Translations under genes and position numbers: made by a program
Shown: piece after piece, positions 1 through 6,524 of the stretch
Position numbering within the stretch: the stretch's first letter is position 1
How the letters are laid out: each line of letters starts with the position of its first letter
Source: Chthoniobacterales bacterium
GTDB lineage: Bacteria > Verrucomicrobiota > Verrucomicrobiia > Chthoniobacterales > UBA10450
Assembly (NCBI GenBank): GCA_013697015.1
Contig: JACCXL010000235.1
Location: 1 to 11,057 of the forward strand
Length of the DNA stretch: 11,057 nucleotides
Direction: 5' to 3'
Notes under the pieces: model-generated
What the model saw: the letters and a program-made list of their open reading frames with translations, nothing else
Told to the model about the DNA's origin: nothing
Database searches by the model: none

Positions 1-672
1 GTTGTACGCAGGAGGAAAAAACGGCAAACCTTGGATATGATCCCAGTGTGTGTGCGTGATTAAAAGAGTGAGCTTGATGGTTTGCGATCCGAACTCTTGT
101 TCAAGGGCGAGACCCAGCGCGCGGATCCCGGTGCCGGCGTCGAGCACGATGATTTCGCCGTCGGCGCGCACTTCCACGCAGCTGGTGTTGCCCCCATAAC
201 GAAGCGTCGTCGGTCCGGGCACCGGCAGCGAACCGCGCACGCCCCACAGTTTCAAGCGCGGCGGGACTGACTGAACTTCCGCGGTGGATTCCGTACTCGT
301 TGGCCGGTGCAAAATTTTCGGCAGAAGACGATCGATCGCGCCGCAGAGGAGTTCCCATGTGATTGGCTTGAGCAAATATTCGTCCGCGCCGGCTTCCAAC
401 GCACTTGCGCGATCCACTGCATAATCTCGCCCGGAGACGACGATGATCTTGGTCGGTTGGAGCTGCTGCCGGATAGTGCGACAGACTTGAAAGCCGTTCG
501 ACCCTGGCATTAGCAAATCGCATAAAATAACTTCCGGACGATGCCGAACGGCGAGATCAACTCCGGTGTCGCCGTCCCCGGCTTCCAAAACTTTCCAATC
601 TTCCCGTGCGAACAGTTTTGCAATCGCGCGGCGGCTGGGGGCGTCGTCTTCGATGATTAATACGCTCGGCAT
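1..672 (-). CDS. Response regulator receiver fused to metallo-beta-lactamase-fold domain (C-terminus cut by window edge)
   Basis: Reading minus from ATG 672-670 gives 224 codons with no stop before the window edge, so the gene is partial. Residues 1-120 are a CheY-like receiver: acidic pocket E8-D9-D10, phosphoacceptor D52 (CDLLMPG), conserved S80 (VVSG) and K102 (LLKP). A linker of about 15 residues rich in Ser/Thr/Pro leads to an MBL-fold domain that starts LKLWGVRGSLPVPG (about 140-153), has YGGNTSC (159-165) and LDAGTG (177-182), and the metal-binding HTHWDH at 207-212, followed by IQGLPFF. This WGVRGS/GGNTSC layout is that of the COG1235-like phosphodiesterase/hydrolase branch of the MBL superfamily. 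Inference: phosphorylation by an unseen histidine kinase controls a metal-dependent hydrolase, so output is probably enzymatic rather than DNA binding. The substrate is unknown. No Shine-Dalgarno sequence is evident before the ATG. Confidence 0.9.
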   Translation of the reverse strand, partial: MPSVLIIEDDAPSRRAIAKLFAREDWKVLEAGDGDTGVDLAVRHRPEVILCDLLMPGSNGFQVCRTIRQQLQPTKIIVVSGRDYAVDRASALEAGADEYLLKPITWELLCGAIDRLLPKILHRPTSTESTAEVQSVPPRLKLWGVRGSLPVPGPTTLRYGGNTSCVEVRADGEIIVLDAGTGIRALGLALEQEFGSQTIKLTLLITHTHWDHIQGLPFFPPAYN

Positions 673-1025
673 GGAGGGGGGCGGATCACAGGCCGCTTTC
701 ATTTAACACAACTAAAACCCAAAGGGTCGCGGCTGCGTTTGGCTTGCCGCTTTCAAGTTACTATCTTGGCTAAGCTGAGATCGGCCGGTCAAGGTTCTTT
801 TCCGAAGGTTCCATTCCGTTCGGTCACCACCAACACGGCGTTGATCTTTTGCACTTCGATCGCGTGTCACTAGCCTTGAAGGCGCTTGCACAGGGCTTTG
901 GTTTGCATTGCGCTCAGGTGGAGGTCTAGATAGATCACAAAGTCCCCGAGAAACCAGCCAGCTTTAACGAACTCGAAGTTGCGAAAGCTCCTTGTAATCC
1001 GGAAGAGAGCACTGCGTGAGAGGGC
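673..1025. other. Intergenic stretch, no convincing gene
   Basis: This roughly 350-base gap lies between the start of the receiver-MBL gene and the stop of the fibronectin III gene. I see no convincing start-to-stop gene on either strand. The only coding-like trace is a 51-codon minus-strand open stretch (1025 down to the TAG at 872-870) that continues in frame after the TGA of the fibronectin III gene; it has no ATG near its beginning. The promoter of the receiver-MBL gene should lie near 673-760, but I could not pick a convincing -35/-10 pair. Confidence 0.5.
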
Positions 1026-1367
1026 TCAATAATACCCCGAGACAGCGGGCACAGTCACTTGGTTACTCGTTCTGCTTTCTCCATACTGGTTGTAAGCTCT
1101 CGCGGTGACATAGTACTGAGTTGAAGTGGATAAACTTAGCGAATAAGTGAGAACATTTTTTACATCCCTCGAATATTGGTAATTACCACTGCCAGTGCCC
1201 CAATATAGTTTATAGCCAGTCACCGAAGATGTGGAAGATGCAGCCCACTTTAGCTTCACCGTTCTCAAAGAAGGTGTCGGCGATGGAGTGGGTGAAGTGG
1301 TTGCAAGCGCTGAGAGACTCATAAGGATCAGGACGGTGAATACTTGCGACGCTTTGAGATATGTCAT
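1026..1367 (-). CDS. Small exported fibronectin type III domain protein
   Basis: 113 residues. Residues 1-23 look like a signal peptide (basic start, hydrophobic VFTVLILMSLSALA). A short Thr/Ser/Pro linker with the repeat PTPSPTPS (about 26-33) leads to one fibronectin type III domain (about 35-108): VKLKWAAS, GYKLYWGTGSG, YYVTARAYN, QYGESRTSNQVTV, matching the A, C, F and G strands of the fold. FN3 is a beta-sandwich used for binding or as a spacer, and no catalytic domain is attached. It probably sits in the periplasm or on the surface. Base composition is lower in GC than in neighbouring genes, and codons such as AGT, ACT and TAT are common, which may mean foreign origin or weak selection. 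No clear ribosome binding site precedes the ATG, and partner and function are unknown. Confidence 0.72.
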   Translation of the reverse strand: MTYLKASQVFTVLILMSLSALATTSPTPSPTPSLRTVKLKWAASSTSSVTGYKLYWGTGSGNYQYSRDVKNVLTYSLSLSTSTQYYVTARAYNQYGESRTSNQVTVPAVSGYY

Positions 1368-1512
1368 TTCGGTAGATCGTTTGTACGACTTGTGATTAGT
1401 GTTTTCGTGAGTTCCGTCCGTTGATACCAGCGTAAACCATCCGAAACAAACAGTTTTCTGCTAAATCTATAATCTAAAATGCGGTCAAACTGTCGGAACG
1501 ACTTACACTTTG

Positions 1513-1592
1513 CGCATAATTGAGGGCTTAGACGCACGTCGGCTACAAATGGCGAAAATTGCATAAGCTTCATTCGCCATACATGTTATGCG
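1513..1592. repeat. 80-bp element bounded by CGCATAA / TTATGCG, weakly attC-like
   Basis: CGCATAA at 1513-1519 is the exact reverse complement of TTATGCG at 1586-1592. Just inside the right end, 1585-1591 reads GTTATGC, close to the GTTRRRY core of integron attC sites, and the 80-bp size falls in the attC range. Against this, the left end reads GCATAAT where a paired core should read GCATAAC, the inner boxes pair poorly, and no integrase or cassette array is seen. It is best described as a structured inverted-repeat element with attC resemblance, and chance is possible. Confidence 0.3.
1549..1580. repeat. Perfect 8-bp inverted repeat (hairpin)
   Basis: ATGGCGAA at 1549-1556 and TTCGCCAT at 1573-1580 are exact reverse complements around a 16-base loop that contains AAGCTT. 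The hairpin lies inside the larger CGCATAA/TTATGCG element. No T-run follows on either strand, so a terminator role is unlikely. It could be a cruciform or a protein site, or fortuitous. Confidence 0.4.
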
Positions 1593-1662
1593 TACCAGAT
1601 GCCCATCTTTCATAATCTATGGCACGCTATAAGCTTTATGGAATGTCGACTTCAATTTAACC

Positions 1663-1704
1663 CAGGGCATCGGCCTTCAAACGCGCCGACCTTTCAATGC
1701 CCTG
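1663..1704 (+). promoter_or_regulatory. Inverted repeat covering the leader just before the ATG at 1711
   Basis: CAGGGCAT (1663-1670) pairs exactly with ATGCCCTG (1697-1704), with a shorter CGGC/GCCG pairing inside (1671-1674 / 1685-1688). The structure ends 6 bases before the ATG of the exported VPDSG-CTERM-like protein, where a ribosome binding site would sit, and no Shine-Dalgarno sequence is visible. It may be an operator or an RNA hairpin affecting translation; this is inference from position alone. Confidence 0.35.
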
Positions 1705-1710
1705 ACGACG

Positions 1711-2379
1711 ATGAAACTTCCTCGAATCCTCAAATCTCTTTTACTCGTGTGTGTCTTGTTGGCTGGTGCCAACACGGTTCGTTCTGACGAACTCGCAATT
1801 ACGATTACGCTGCATGAGAATGGTGAAGGTAACCTTCAGGGCGTAGACGCCAATGCGTCTTTCGCGGGTTTCCTCTCGGTCGATCCCGGACCCGGTGGAT
1901 TATCCGCCGCTCTTACTTTCGATCTCCTAAGTCCGCCGGGCTTGGTCGCCGGGGATCTGTTGCTGCTGGGCGATACCTTAGCAATTTCCGACGTGATCCG
2001 ATTTAACACTGCGGGCGTTGAAGGATTCGCCGTGTTCTATTCTGAGATCACATCCGGTTCGGGCGAGTTGGCGGACACAGGATTTCCGACCCTGAACTAT
2101 ATTAACATGCTGACCATTTACGAAGCCCCTTCAGGAACGACAACTTATACGCCAACTGCGGGGCAACCGGGATTCGTCGAAGGCGCCCGTGGATTGGTCA
2201 GCTATGTGATTTCAAGCTCCGAGGCTAGGACAATAGGAGTGCCGGAAAGTGGTTCGACCATCCTGCTGCTAGGGTTGGCGATTTGCCTCTTGATTTCCCC
2301 GTGCGCGCTCGAGCCCTTGCACGCGTCCGGCCTTAGTCGGTGTCAGAGAGGCGTCACGGGCGTGATCGCCGCCGGCTAA
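1711..2379 (+). CDS. Exported protein with VPDSG-CTERM-like sorting signal; tail possibly frameshifted
   Basis: 222 residues. A signal peptide covers about 1-25 (basic start, hydrophobic LLLVCVLLAGA). The middle (26-170) is a Gly/Ser/Thr-rich, probably beta-strand secreted domain of no recognised family. At 177-183 VPESGST is followed by the hydrophobic ILLLGLAICLLI, which matches the VPDSG-CTERM exosortase-interaction signal (TIGR03778-type; Glu replaces the usual Asp). Such signals normally end with a short Arg-rich tail. Here the reading frame instead continues for about 27 residues (SPCALEPLHASG...), while the +2 frame from 2295 reads FPVRARALARVRP and stops at 2334-2336. That Arg-rich ending is what the family would predict, so a one-base indel near 2290-2300 is plausible. 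Inference: exported, anchored by the C-terminal segment, then processed by an exosortase encoded elsewhere. Function is unknown. Confidence 0.8.
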   Translation: MKLPRILKSLLLVCVLLAGANTVRSDELAITITLHENGEGNLQGVDANASFAGFLSVDPGPGGLSAALTFDLLSPPGLVAGDLLLLGDTLAISDVIRFNTAGVEGFAVFYSEITSGSGELADTGFPTLNYINMLTIYEAPSGTTTYTPTAGQPGFVEGARGLVSYVISSSEARTIGVPESGSTILLLGLAICLLISPCALEPLHASGLSRCQRGVTGVIAAG

Positions 2380-2497
2380 AAACAAGTCGCGTCGTTTCTC
2401 TCAAAAACAGGGCTCTTGATCGGTCTCTACCCGACCGGCCGACCGAACCTTTCCTACGCAGAGCTTCGCCGTGTCGGCTCCATCTCTCGCTTCTCGC

Positions 2498-2935
2498 TCA
2501 CTTAGATAAAATCGATTGGTCGCCCGCCGCCTGGGCCCGGCGCATTTGAAACTGGATCGTCGGTGTGATGTCCGACATATAGCTGCCCAATTTACTCATC
2601 GCCGCCTTACCCGTTCCCGAGCCGTAGAAATCGGCCAGCGCTTTTAGTTCTCCCGCCGAGAAGTGTTTCACTAACGCGTCCGTAAGCGATTGCTGCACTG
2701 TGCTCGTCTCCACCTGCGCGAGAAAAGCCTGCTTATACTTTTCCTGTTCGGACGGGGGCAACTGCGCCGCCCCTTTGTCGGCCACTTCCTGAAAGAGCAA
2801 CGCCGGCGGAGTGGCCTCCAAATACCGCTGTGCCTGCTGTTTCCGATTCTCGGGTGTGTCAGCGAGTCCTTGCGCGCGAATCGCAGATGGAACAAGAAGG
2901 CAGGAAAGGAAAACAAGAAGAAGACGGATTTTCAT
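2498..2935 (-). CDS. Exported DUF2059-like protein
   Basis: 145 residues. The N-terminus (MKIRLLLVFLSCLLVPSAIRA) is a clear signal peptide with probable cleavage after A21. The rest is mostly helical and polar. Residues about 78-130 fit the DUF2059 pattern: a short helix, then LVKHFSAGELKALADFYGSGTGKAAMSKL, with the typical F(S/T)xxELxxLxxFYxSxxGK motif, then a helix ending near FQMRRAQ. DUF2059 proteins are periplasmic or exported and have no established biochemical role. The gene follows the PfkB kinase on the same strand after a 71-base gap, which is long enough for its own promoter. No Shine-Dalgarno sequence is evident. Confidence 0.82.
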   Translation of the reverse strand: MKIRLLLVFLSCLLVPSAIRAQGLADTPENRKQQAQRYLEATPPALLFQEVADKGAAQLPPSEQEKYKQAFLAQVETSTVQQSLTDALVKHFSAGELKALADFYGSGTGKAAMSKLGSYMSDITPTIQFQMRRAQAAGDQSILSK

Positions 2936-3006
2936 AAACGCGTTGTGACTCTAATGCAGGTCTCGATGGCAAAGAAATATTAACCGGCAGACCTCGGCTC
3001 ACTCCT

Positions 3007-3924
3007 TCAGCTCAACACCTCAATTTGGCTCATCAGTTTAAACATCTCATAGCGATCGGAGATTTCGTCCAGAGTCAGCGTCCGCAGGCGCTCCAAGCTG
3101 AAGGCTTCCACATTAAAGCTGGCCAGAATACTGCCGTAGATAATCGCCTTCCGCAGGTCGGCGAACGTCGGCCGCGCGGCTCCTCGCGCGGCGAGGTATC
3201 CGGCCACCCCGCCAGCGAATGTATCGCCTGCACCGGTGGGATCATGAATATCCTCCAGCGGATAGGCGCCACAGCTGAAGAATTCATCCGGCCCAAATAA
3301 GAGCGCGCCATGCTCCCCTTTCTTAATCGCGACGTACTCCGGACCGCTCTTCCGGATTTTCTTACCGGCTTTGATCAAGCTCGTCTCCTTCGTCATTTCG
3401 CGTGCTTCACTGTCATTTAAAATCAACAAATGGACTCGTGGCAATAAGGCATCGAGATCCGCGCGCGCTGTCTCGATCCAGAGATCCATCGTGTCCGCGA
3501 CTATAAATTTAGGGCGACTCATCTGGTCGAGGACATGGGCCTGCAAGGCCGGGGCAATGTTCGCCAGCAGGACAAACTCGCTCTCGCGATAGGACGGGGG
3601 CAAATCCGGGCGAAAATGCTCGAAGACGTTGAGCGCGACGGAACGGGTCACACGGGTGTTGAGATCCCAGGCGTATTCGCCAGACCAGCGAAAGGTTTTT
3701 CCCGCAACGCGCTGCACCCCTGCGTGATCGATTTGATGGGAATTCCAAAATTCAAATTCCCCCGCCGGGAAATCATCGCCCACCACGCCGACCAGCTTTA
3801 CCGGGGAAAAAAAGCTTGCACCAAGCGCCGCATACGAGGCCGATCCCCCTAACAAGTCAGCATGCTCTTCAACCGGTGTTTTCACCGTATCGAGCGCGAT
3901 CGAACCGACTACGAGAACAGACAT
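3007..3924 (-). CDS. PfkB-family (ribokinase-like) sugar/nucleoside kinase
   Basis: 305 residues from ATG 3924-3922. The open frame extends upstream to 4086, but that 54-codon extension lies inside thiE and looks non-coding, while MSVLVVGSIALDTVKTP is a typical family start. Visible motifs: LLGGSASYAA (24-33) for the substrate-side di-glycine, LVGVVGDDFP (44-53), the metal-related N170xxE173 (LNDSEA), and PfkB signature 2, DPTGAGDTFAGG (228-239), with catalytic base D234 and the anion hole from GAGD. The family phosphorylates a sugar or nucleoside hydroxyl with ATP in the cytoplasm; the substrate here cannot be read from sequence. It starts 17 bases after the thiE stop, so co-transcription is likely. 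A link to thiamin metabolism is possible but unproven, because sequence resemblance is to general PfkB members rather than to ThiD. No ribosome binding site is obvious. Confidence 0.9.
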   Translation of the reverse strand: MSVLVVGSIALDTVKTPVEEHADLLGGSASYAALGASFFSPVKLVGVVGDDFPAGEFEFWNSHQIDHAGVQRVAGKTFRWSGEYAWDLNTRVTRSVALNVFEHFRPDLPPSYRESEFVLLANIAPALQAHVLDQMSRPKFIVADTMDLWIETARADLDALLPRVHLLILNDSEAREMTKETSLIKAGKKIRKSGPEYVAIKKGEHGALLFGPDEFFSCGAYPLEDIHDPTGAGDTFAGGVAGYLAARGAARPTFADLRKAIIYGSILASFNVEAFSLERLRTLTLDEISDRYEMFKLMSQIEVLS

Positions 3925-3941
3925 TCTTGGGAGTGCTTTAG

Positions 3942-4568
3942 CTAAGTGGCGTCGAGGAGATCTCGCGCCGCGCGTGCATAGCTTGCGATATCTCCCGCCC
4001 GCAGCAACCCCGAAACAATCACGACCCGGCGGGCACCAGCCGCAATGACGGCCGCGAGGTTTTCGAGGTTGATTCCACCGATGCAAAAGATCGGGCGAGG
4101 AACTGCTTCGTGCACGCTGCGAATTTCCGCGAGTCCGATCGGCGCGTAGTCCGGCTTCGTCGACGTGGTGAAGAGTGGACCAAAGCCGATGTAATCCGCG
4201 CCTTCCACGACAGCCGCCTCAGCTTGCGAGAGGCTGTGCGTGGATTTTCCAATAAACGCGCCGTCGCCGGCTCGCGCGCGCGCCTCGGAGATGGAGATAT
4301 CATCCTGGCCGAGATGCACTCCCTCCGCACCGGCAACCTGGGCGATTTCCGGATGATCGTTAATCACGAGCGGAATAGCGCGACGGCAGGTCACCACATG
4401 CAGTCGCTGCGCGAGTTCGGTGATTTCATCCGGCGACTTTCCTTTTGCGCGGAGCTGAATCAAATCCACGCCGCCATCCATCATGGCCGTCGCCACTCGC
4501 TCGCAGTCAATCGCATCCACGTAGCCAAGATCAAGAATGCCGTAGAGCCGGCAGCGGTCGAGGTCCAC
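3942..4568 (-). CDS. thiE: Thiamin phosphate synthase
   Basis: 208 residues, the usual length for stand-alone ThiE. It joins HMP pyrophosphate and thiazole phosphate to thiamin phosphate in the cytoplasm, the coupling step of thiamin synthesis. A TIM-barrel is visible with the family motifs in order: LYGILD (8-13), IQLRAK (37-42), VINDH (68-72), GVHLGQDD (83-90), IGKSTHS (106-112), ADYIGFGPLF with TSTK (124-138), CIGGIN (162-167) and VVIVSG (182-187) for phosphate binding. All substrate and Mg-binding residues I can recall from the family appear present. It starts 6 bases after the accC stop and is followed 17 bases later by the PfkB kinase, so it is almost certainly in the accBC transcript. 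No other thi gene and no TPP riboswitch was seen in the window. Confidence 0.95.
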   Translation of the reverse strand: MDLDRCRLYGILDLGYVDAIDCERVATAMMDGGVDLIQLRAKGKSPDEITELAQRLHVVTCRRAIPLVINDHPEIAQVAGAEGVHLGQDDISISEARARAGDGAFIGKSTHSLSQAEAAVVEGADYIGFGPLFTTSTKPDYAPIGLAEIRSVHEAVPRPIFCIGGINLENLAAVIAAGARRVVIVSGLLRAGDIASYARAARDLLDAT

Positions 4569-4574
4569 GCCGAA

Positions 4575-5960
4575 CTATTCGTGCAGACGATTCGAGGCCG
4601 GTTTCAGTTCGAAATTTTCCGAAGCCATGACGCGCTCCACGAAGCCAGTGTCATAGGTGCCGGCGCGGAACTCTGCGTTGCGCATAATCGCGCTGTGAAA
4701 CGGCACCGTCGTTTTAATGCCCGTAATGTAGTACTCATCGAGCGCCCGGCGCATACGATCGATCGCCGACTCCCGCGTCGCGCCGACTGTGATGATTTTC
4801 GCGATCATCGAATCATAATACGGCGGCACGATGTATCCTGTGTAGGCATGCGAATCAATCCGCACGCCCCGCCCGCCGGGAGCGTAGTAGAAGACGATTT
4901 TGCCCGGGGAAGGTTGGAAGTTTTTCTCGGGATCTTCCGCATTGATCCGGCACTGCAGGGCGTGCAAGCGTGGCGTGGGGTGCGCGACATGTGGGGAAAG
5001 CCGCTCGCCGGCTGCAATCCGGATTTGTTCCTTCACGAGATCGCATCCATACACCTCCTCGGTGATCGTGTGCTCCACCTGGATGCGCGTATTCATCTCG
5101 ATGAAGTAGTAATGACCTTCATTGTCGACGAGGAATTCGATCGTGCCGGCATTCTCGTAGCCGACTGATTGCGCCAGTTTGACCGCGGCCGCGCCCATCT
5201 TCTTTCTTAACACGGGAGTGATCAGGGGAGATGGGCATTCCTCGATCACTTTCTGATTGCGGCGCTGGATGGAACAATCGCGCTCTCCCAGGTGCACGGT
5301 ATGTCCATGCCGGTCCGCCATGATCTGGAACTCGATGTGGTGCGGGTGGATAATCAACTTCTCCAGATAAACGTCCGCATTTCCAAAAGCTTTCTCGGCT
5401 TCCATGCGCGCACCGTGGAAGGCCGGAGCAAGGGAAGCCTCGCTGTGCGCCGCACGCATGCCGCGACCGCCGCCTCCGGCGACCGCTTTGATCATCACTG
5501 GATATCCGATTCTCTGTGCGATCTTGATAGCGTCCTCTTCGCTCTCGATAATTCCATCGCTTCCGGGCGTGACCGACACGCCCGCCTTGCGTGCGCAGGC
5601 GCGCGCCGAATTCTTGTCACCCATGGCGTGCATCGCACTCGCGGGCGGCCCGATGAATTTGATTTTGCAGCTCTCGCAGACCTCCGCGAAGTGCGCGTTC
5701 TCGGCCAGAAATCCATAGCCGGGATGAATCGCATCCACGTCCCCCACTTCCGCCGCGCTCATAATCCGATCGATTTTGAGATAGCTTTCGGAACTGGGTG
5801 GAGCCCCGATACAGATCGCCTCGTCGGCCAGCTGCACATGGAGGGAATCGACGTCCGCTTCTGAGTAGACCGCGAGCGTGCGAATCCCGAGCTCTTTGCA
5901 CGCGCGTATCACACGCAGCGCAATCTCTCCGCGATTGGCGATCAGGATTTTCTCGAACAT
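4575..5960 (-). CDS. accC: Biotin carboxylase subunit of acetyl-CoA carboxylase
   Basis: 461 residues from ATG 5960-5958; a TTG two codons upstream (5966) is possible, but MFEKILIANRGEIALR is the normal start. It uses ATP and bicarbonate to carboxylate biotin on AccB, the first half-reaction of malonyl-CoA formation. Order of parts: N-terminal biotin carboxylase domain with NRGEIALR and HPGYGFLAEN (about 79-88); ATP-grasp domain with the glycine-rich GGGGRGM (about 162-168), EKLI...HHIEFQ (200-212), HLGERDCSIQRRNQK (223-237); catalytic FIEMNTRIQVEH (286-297); and the C-terminal cap. Length and motifs match stand-alone AccC rather than the longer acyl-CoA or pyruvate carboxylases. It follows accB by 84 bases and precedes thiE by 6. 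Confidence 0.97.
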   Translation of the reverse strand: MFEKILIANRGEIALRVIRACKELGIRTLAVYSEADVDSLHVQLADEAICIGAPPSSESYLKIDRIMSAAEVGDVDAIHPGYGFLAENAHFAEVCESCKIKFIGPPASAMHAMGDKNSARACARKAGVSVTPGSDGIIESEEDAIKIAQRIGYPVMIKAVAGGGGRGMRAAHSEASLAPAFHGARMEAEKAFGNADVYLEKLIIHPHHIEFQIMADRHGHTVHLGERDCSIQRRNQKVIEECPSPLITPVLRKKMGAAAVKLAQSVGYENAGTIEFLVDNEGHYYFIEMNTRIQVEHTITEEVYGCDLVKEQIRIAAGERLSPHVAHPTPRLHALQCRINAEDPEKNFQPSPGKIVFYYAPGGRGVRIDSHAYTGYIVPPYYDSMIAKIITVGATRESAIDRMRRALDEYYITGIKTTVPFHSAIMRNAEFRAGTYDTGFVERVMASENFELKPASNRLHE

Positions 5961-6044
5961 GAGCAAACGAAGGCGAGCGACGGCAGGCTCAGTAAGCGAC
6001 GCGAAGTTTGCGCCACCCGCAACTGCGCGCGTCTGTTCGCCGTC

Positions 6045-6518
6045 TCAACGGACGCGGAAAAGCACTTGCCCGAACTGCACTGGTTTGCCGTTTTCCGCCA
6101 CGATTTCGGCGATCACGCCGCTGGTTTCAGCCTTGATTTCGTTCATCACCTTCATCGCTTCGATGATGCAAACGACGGTCTCCGCGTCGATAGCTTTTCC
6201 GATGTCGACGAATGACGGCGCGTCTGGCGATGCCTGTCGGTAGAAAGTGCCAACCATCGGCGAGACAATATCTTTGAGCGGACCTCCCGGCTCCTCGGCT
6301 ACCGCAGGTGATGAGCTTGCCCGTGTCCCAGCGGGTAAAGCAGGCGCGGGGATCGCGATCTGAGGAGTGCTCACCGGCAGCAGCGGTTGCATGAAAACGG
6401 TCTGATCTCCGGCACCCTTTTGCAGCTTCAGCTTGAACCCGTCCTTCTCCATTTCGAAGACCGACAGATCGTTCTTCTTCATCAGGTCGATGATGGATTT
6501 TATGTCCTTGAGTTCCAA
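6045..6518 (-). CDS. accB: Biotin carboxyl carrier protein of acetyl-CoA carboxylase
   Basis: 157 residues. It carries biotin between AccC and the AccAD carboxyltransferase. The N-terminal part MELKDIKSIIDLMKKNDLSVFEMEKDGFKLKL is the typical AccB helix-strand start; a flexible Pro/Ala-rich linker follows (about 45-78), then the biotinyl domain (82-157) with PMVGTFYR, the thumb-region residues usual for AccB, and EAMKVMNEI, where K123 is the biotinylation site. The start codon is TTG at 6518-6516. It is preferred because the first internal ATG (M13) would remove the conserved start, and an AAGGAC sits 6 bases upstream. accC follows after 84 bases; accA and accD are not in the window. Confidence 0.96.
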   Translation of the reverse strand: MELKDIKSIIDLMKKNDLSVFEMEKDGFKLKLQKGAGDQTVFMQPLLPVSTPQIAIPAPALPAGTRASSSPAVAEEPGGPLKDIVSPMVGTFYRQASPDAPSFVDIGKAIDAETVVCIIEAMKVMNEIKAETSGVIAEIVAENGKPVQFGQVLFRVR

Positions 6519-6524
6519 AGTGGA

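Larger units (their letters stand above)
1374..1710. other. Low-GC intergenic region with inverted repeats
   Basis: About 340 bases between the divergent fibronectin III gene and the VPDSG-CTERM-like gene. A 69-codon minus-strand reading frame (1573-1364) spans part of it and overlaps the fibronectin III ATG by ATGA, but its protein has no recognisable features and I do not call it a gene. The region is visibly more AT-rich than the flanks and holds three inverted repeats listed separately. A TATAAG at about 1629-1634 could serve as a -10 box for the plus-strand gene, but there is no good -35. Confidence 0.5.

Noticed and set aside
101..523. 140-residue minus-strand open frame inside the receiver-MBL gene
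   Set aside because: It is the shadow of the real gene in another frame: Arg/Ser-rich with no domain, whereas the correct frame gives a full receiver and MBL motifs.
1364..1573. 69-residue minus-strand frame overlapping the fibronectin III start by ATGA
   Set aside because: The overlap looks like translational coupling, but the protein has no recognisable features, lies across inverted repeats, and has no ribosome binding site.
2417..2448. TCGGTC / GACCGA inverted repeat after the VPDSG-CTERM-like gene as a terminator
   Set aside because: The stem is only 6 bp with competing pairings, and no T-run follows.
2958..2994. AGGTCT / AGACCT inverted repeat between the PfkB kinase and the DUF2059 gene
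   Set aside because: A 6-bp stem with a 25-base loop and no T-run is within chance expectation.
3925..4086. 54-codon N-terminal extension of the PfkB kinase
   Set aside because: It overlaps thiE entirely, is Arg-rich and non-family-like, and the family start MSVLVVGSIALD begins at 3924.
4110..5168. 352-residue plus-strand open frame opposite accC and thiE
   Set aside because: It is long only because of the GC-rich codon pattern of the real minus-strand genes; the protein has no domain, and accC and thiE are unambiguous.
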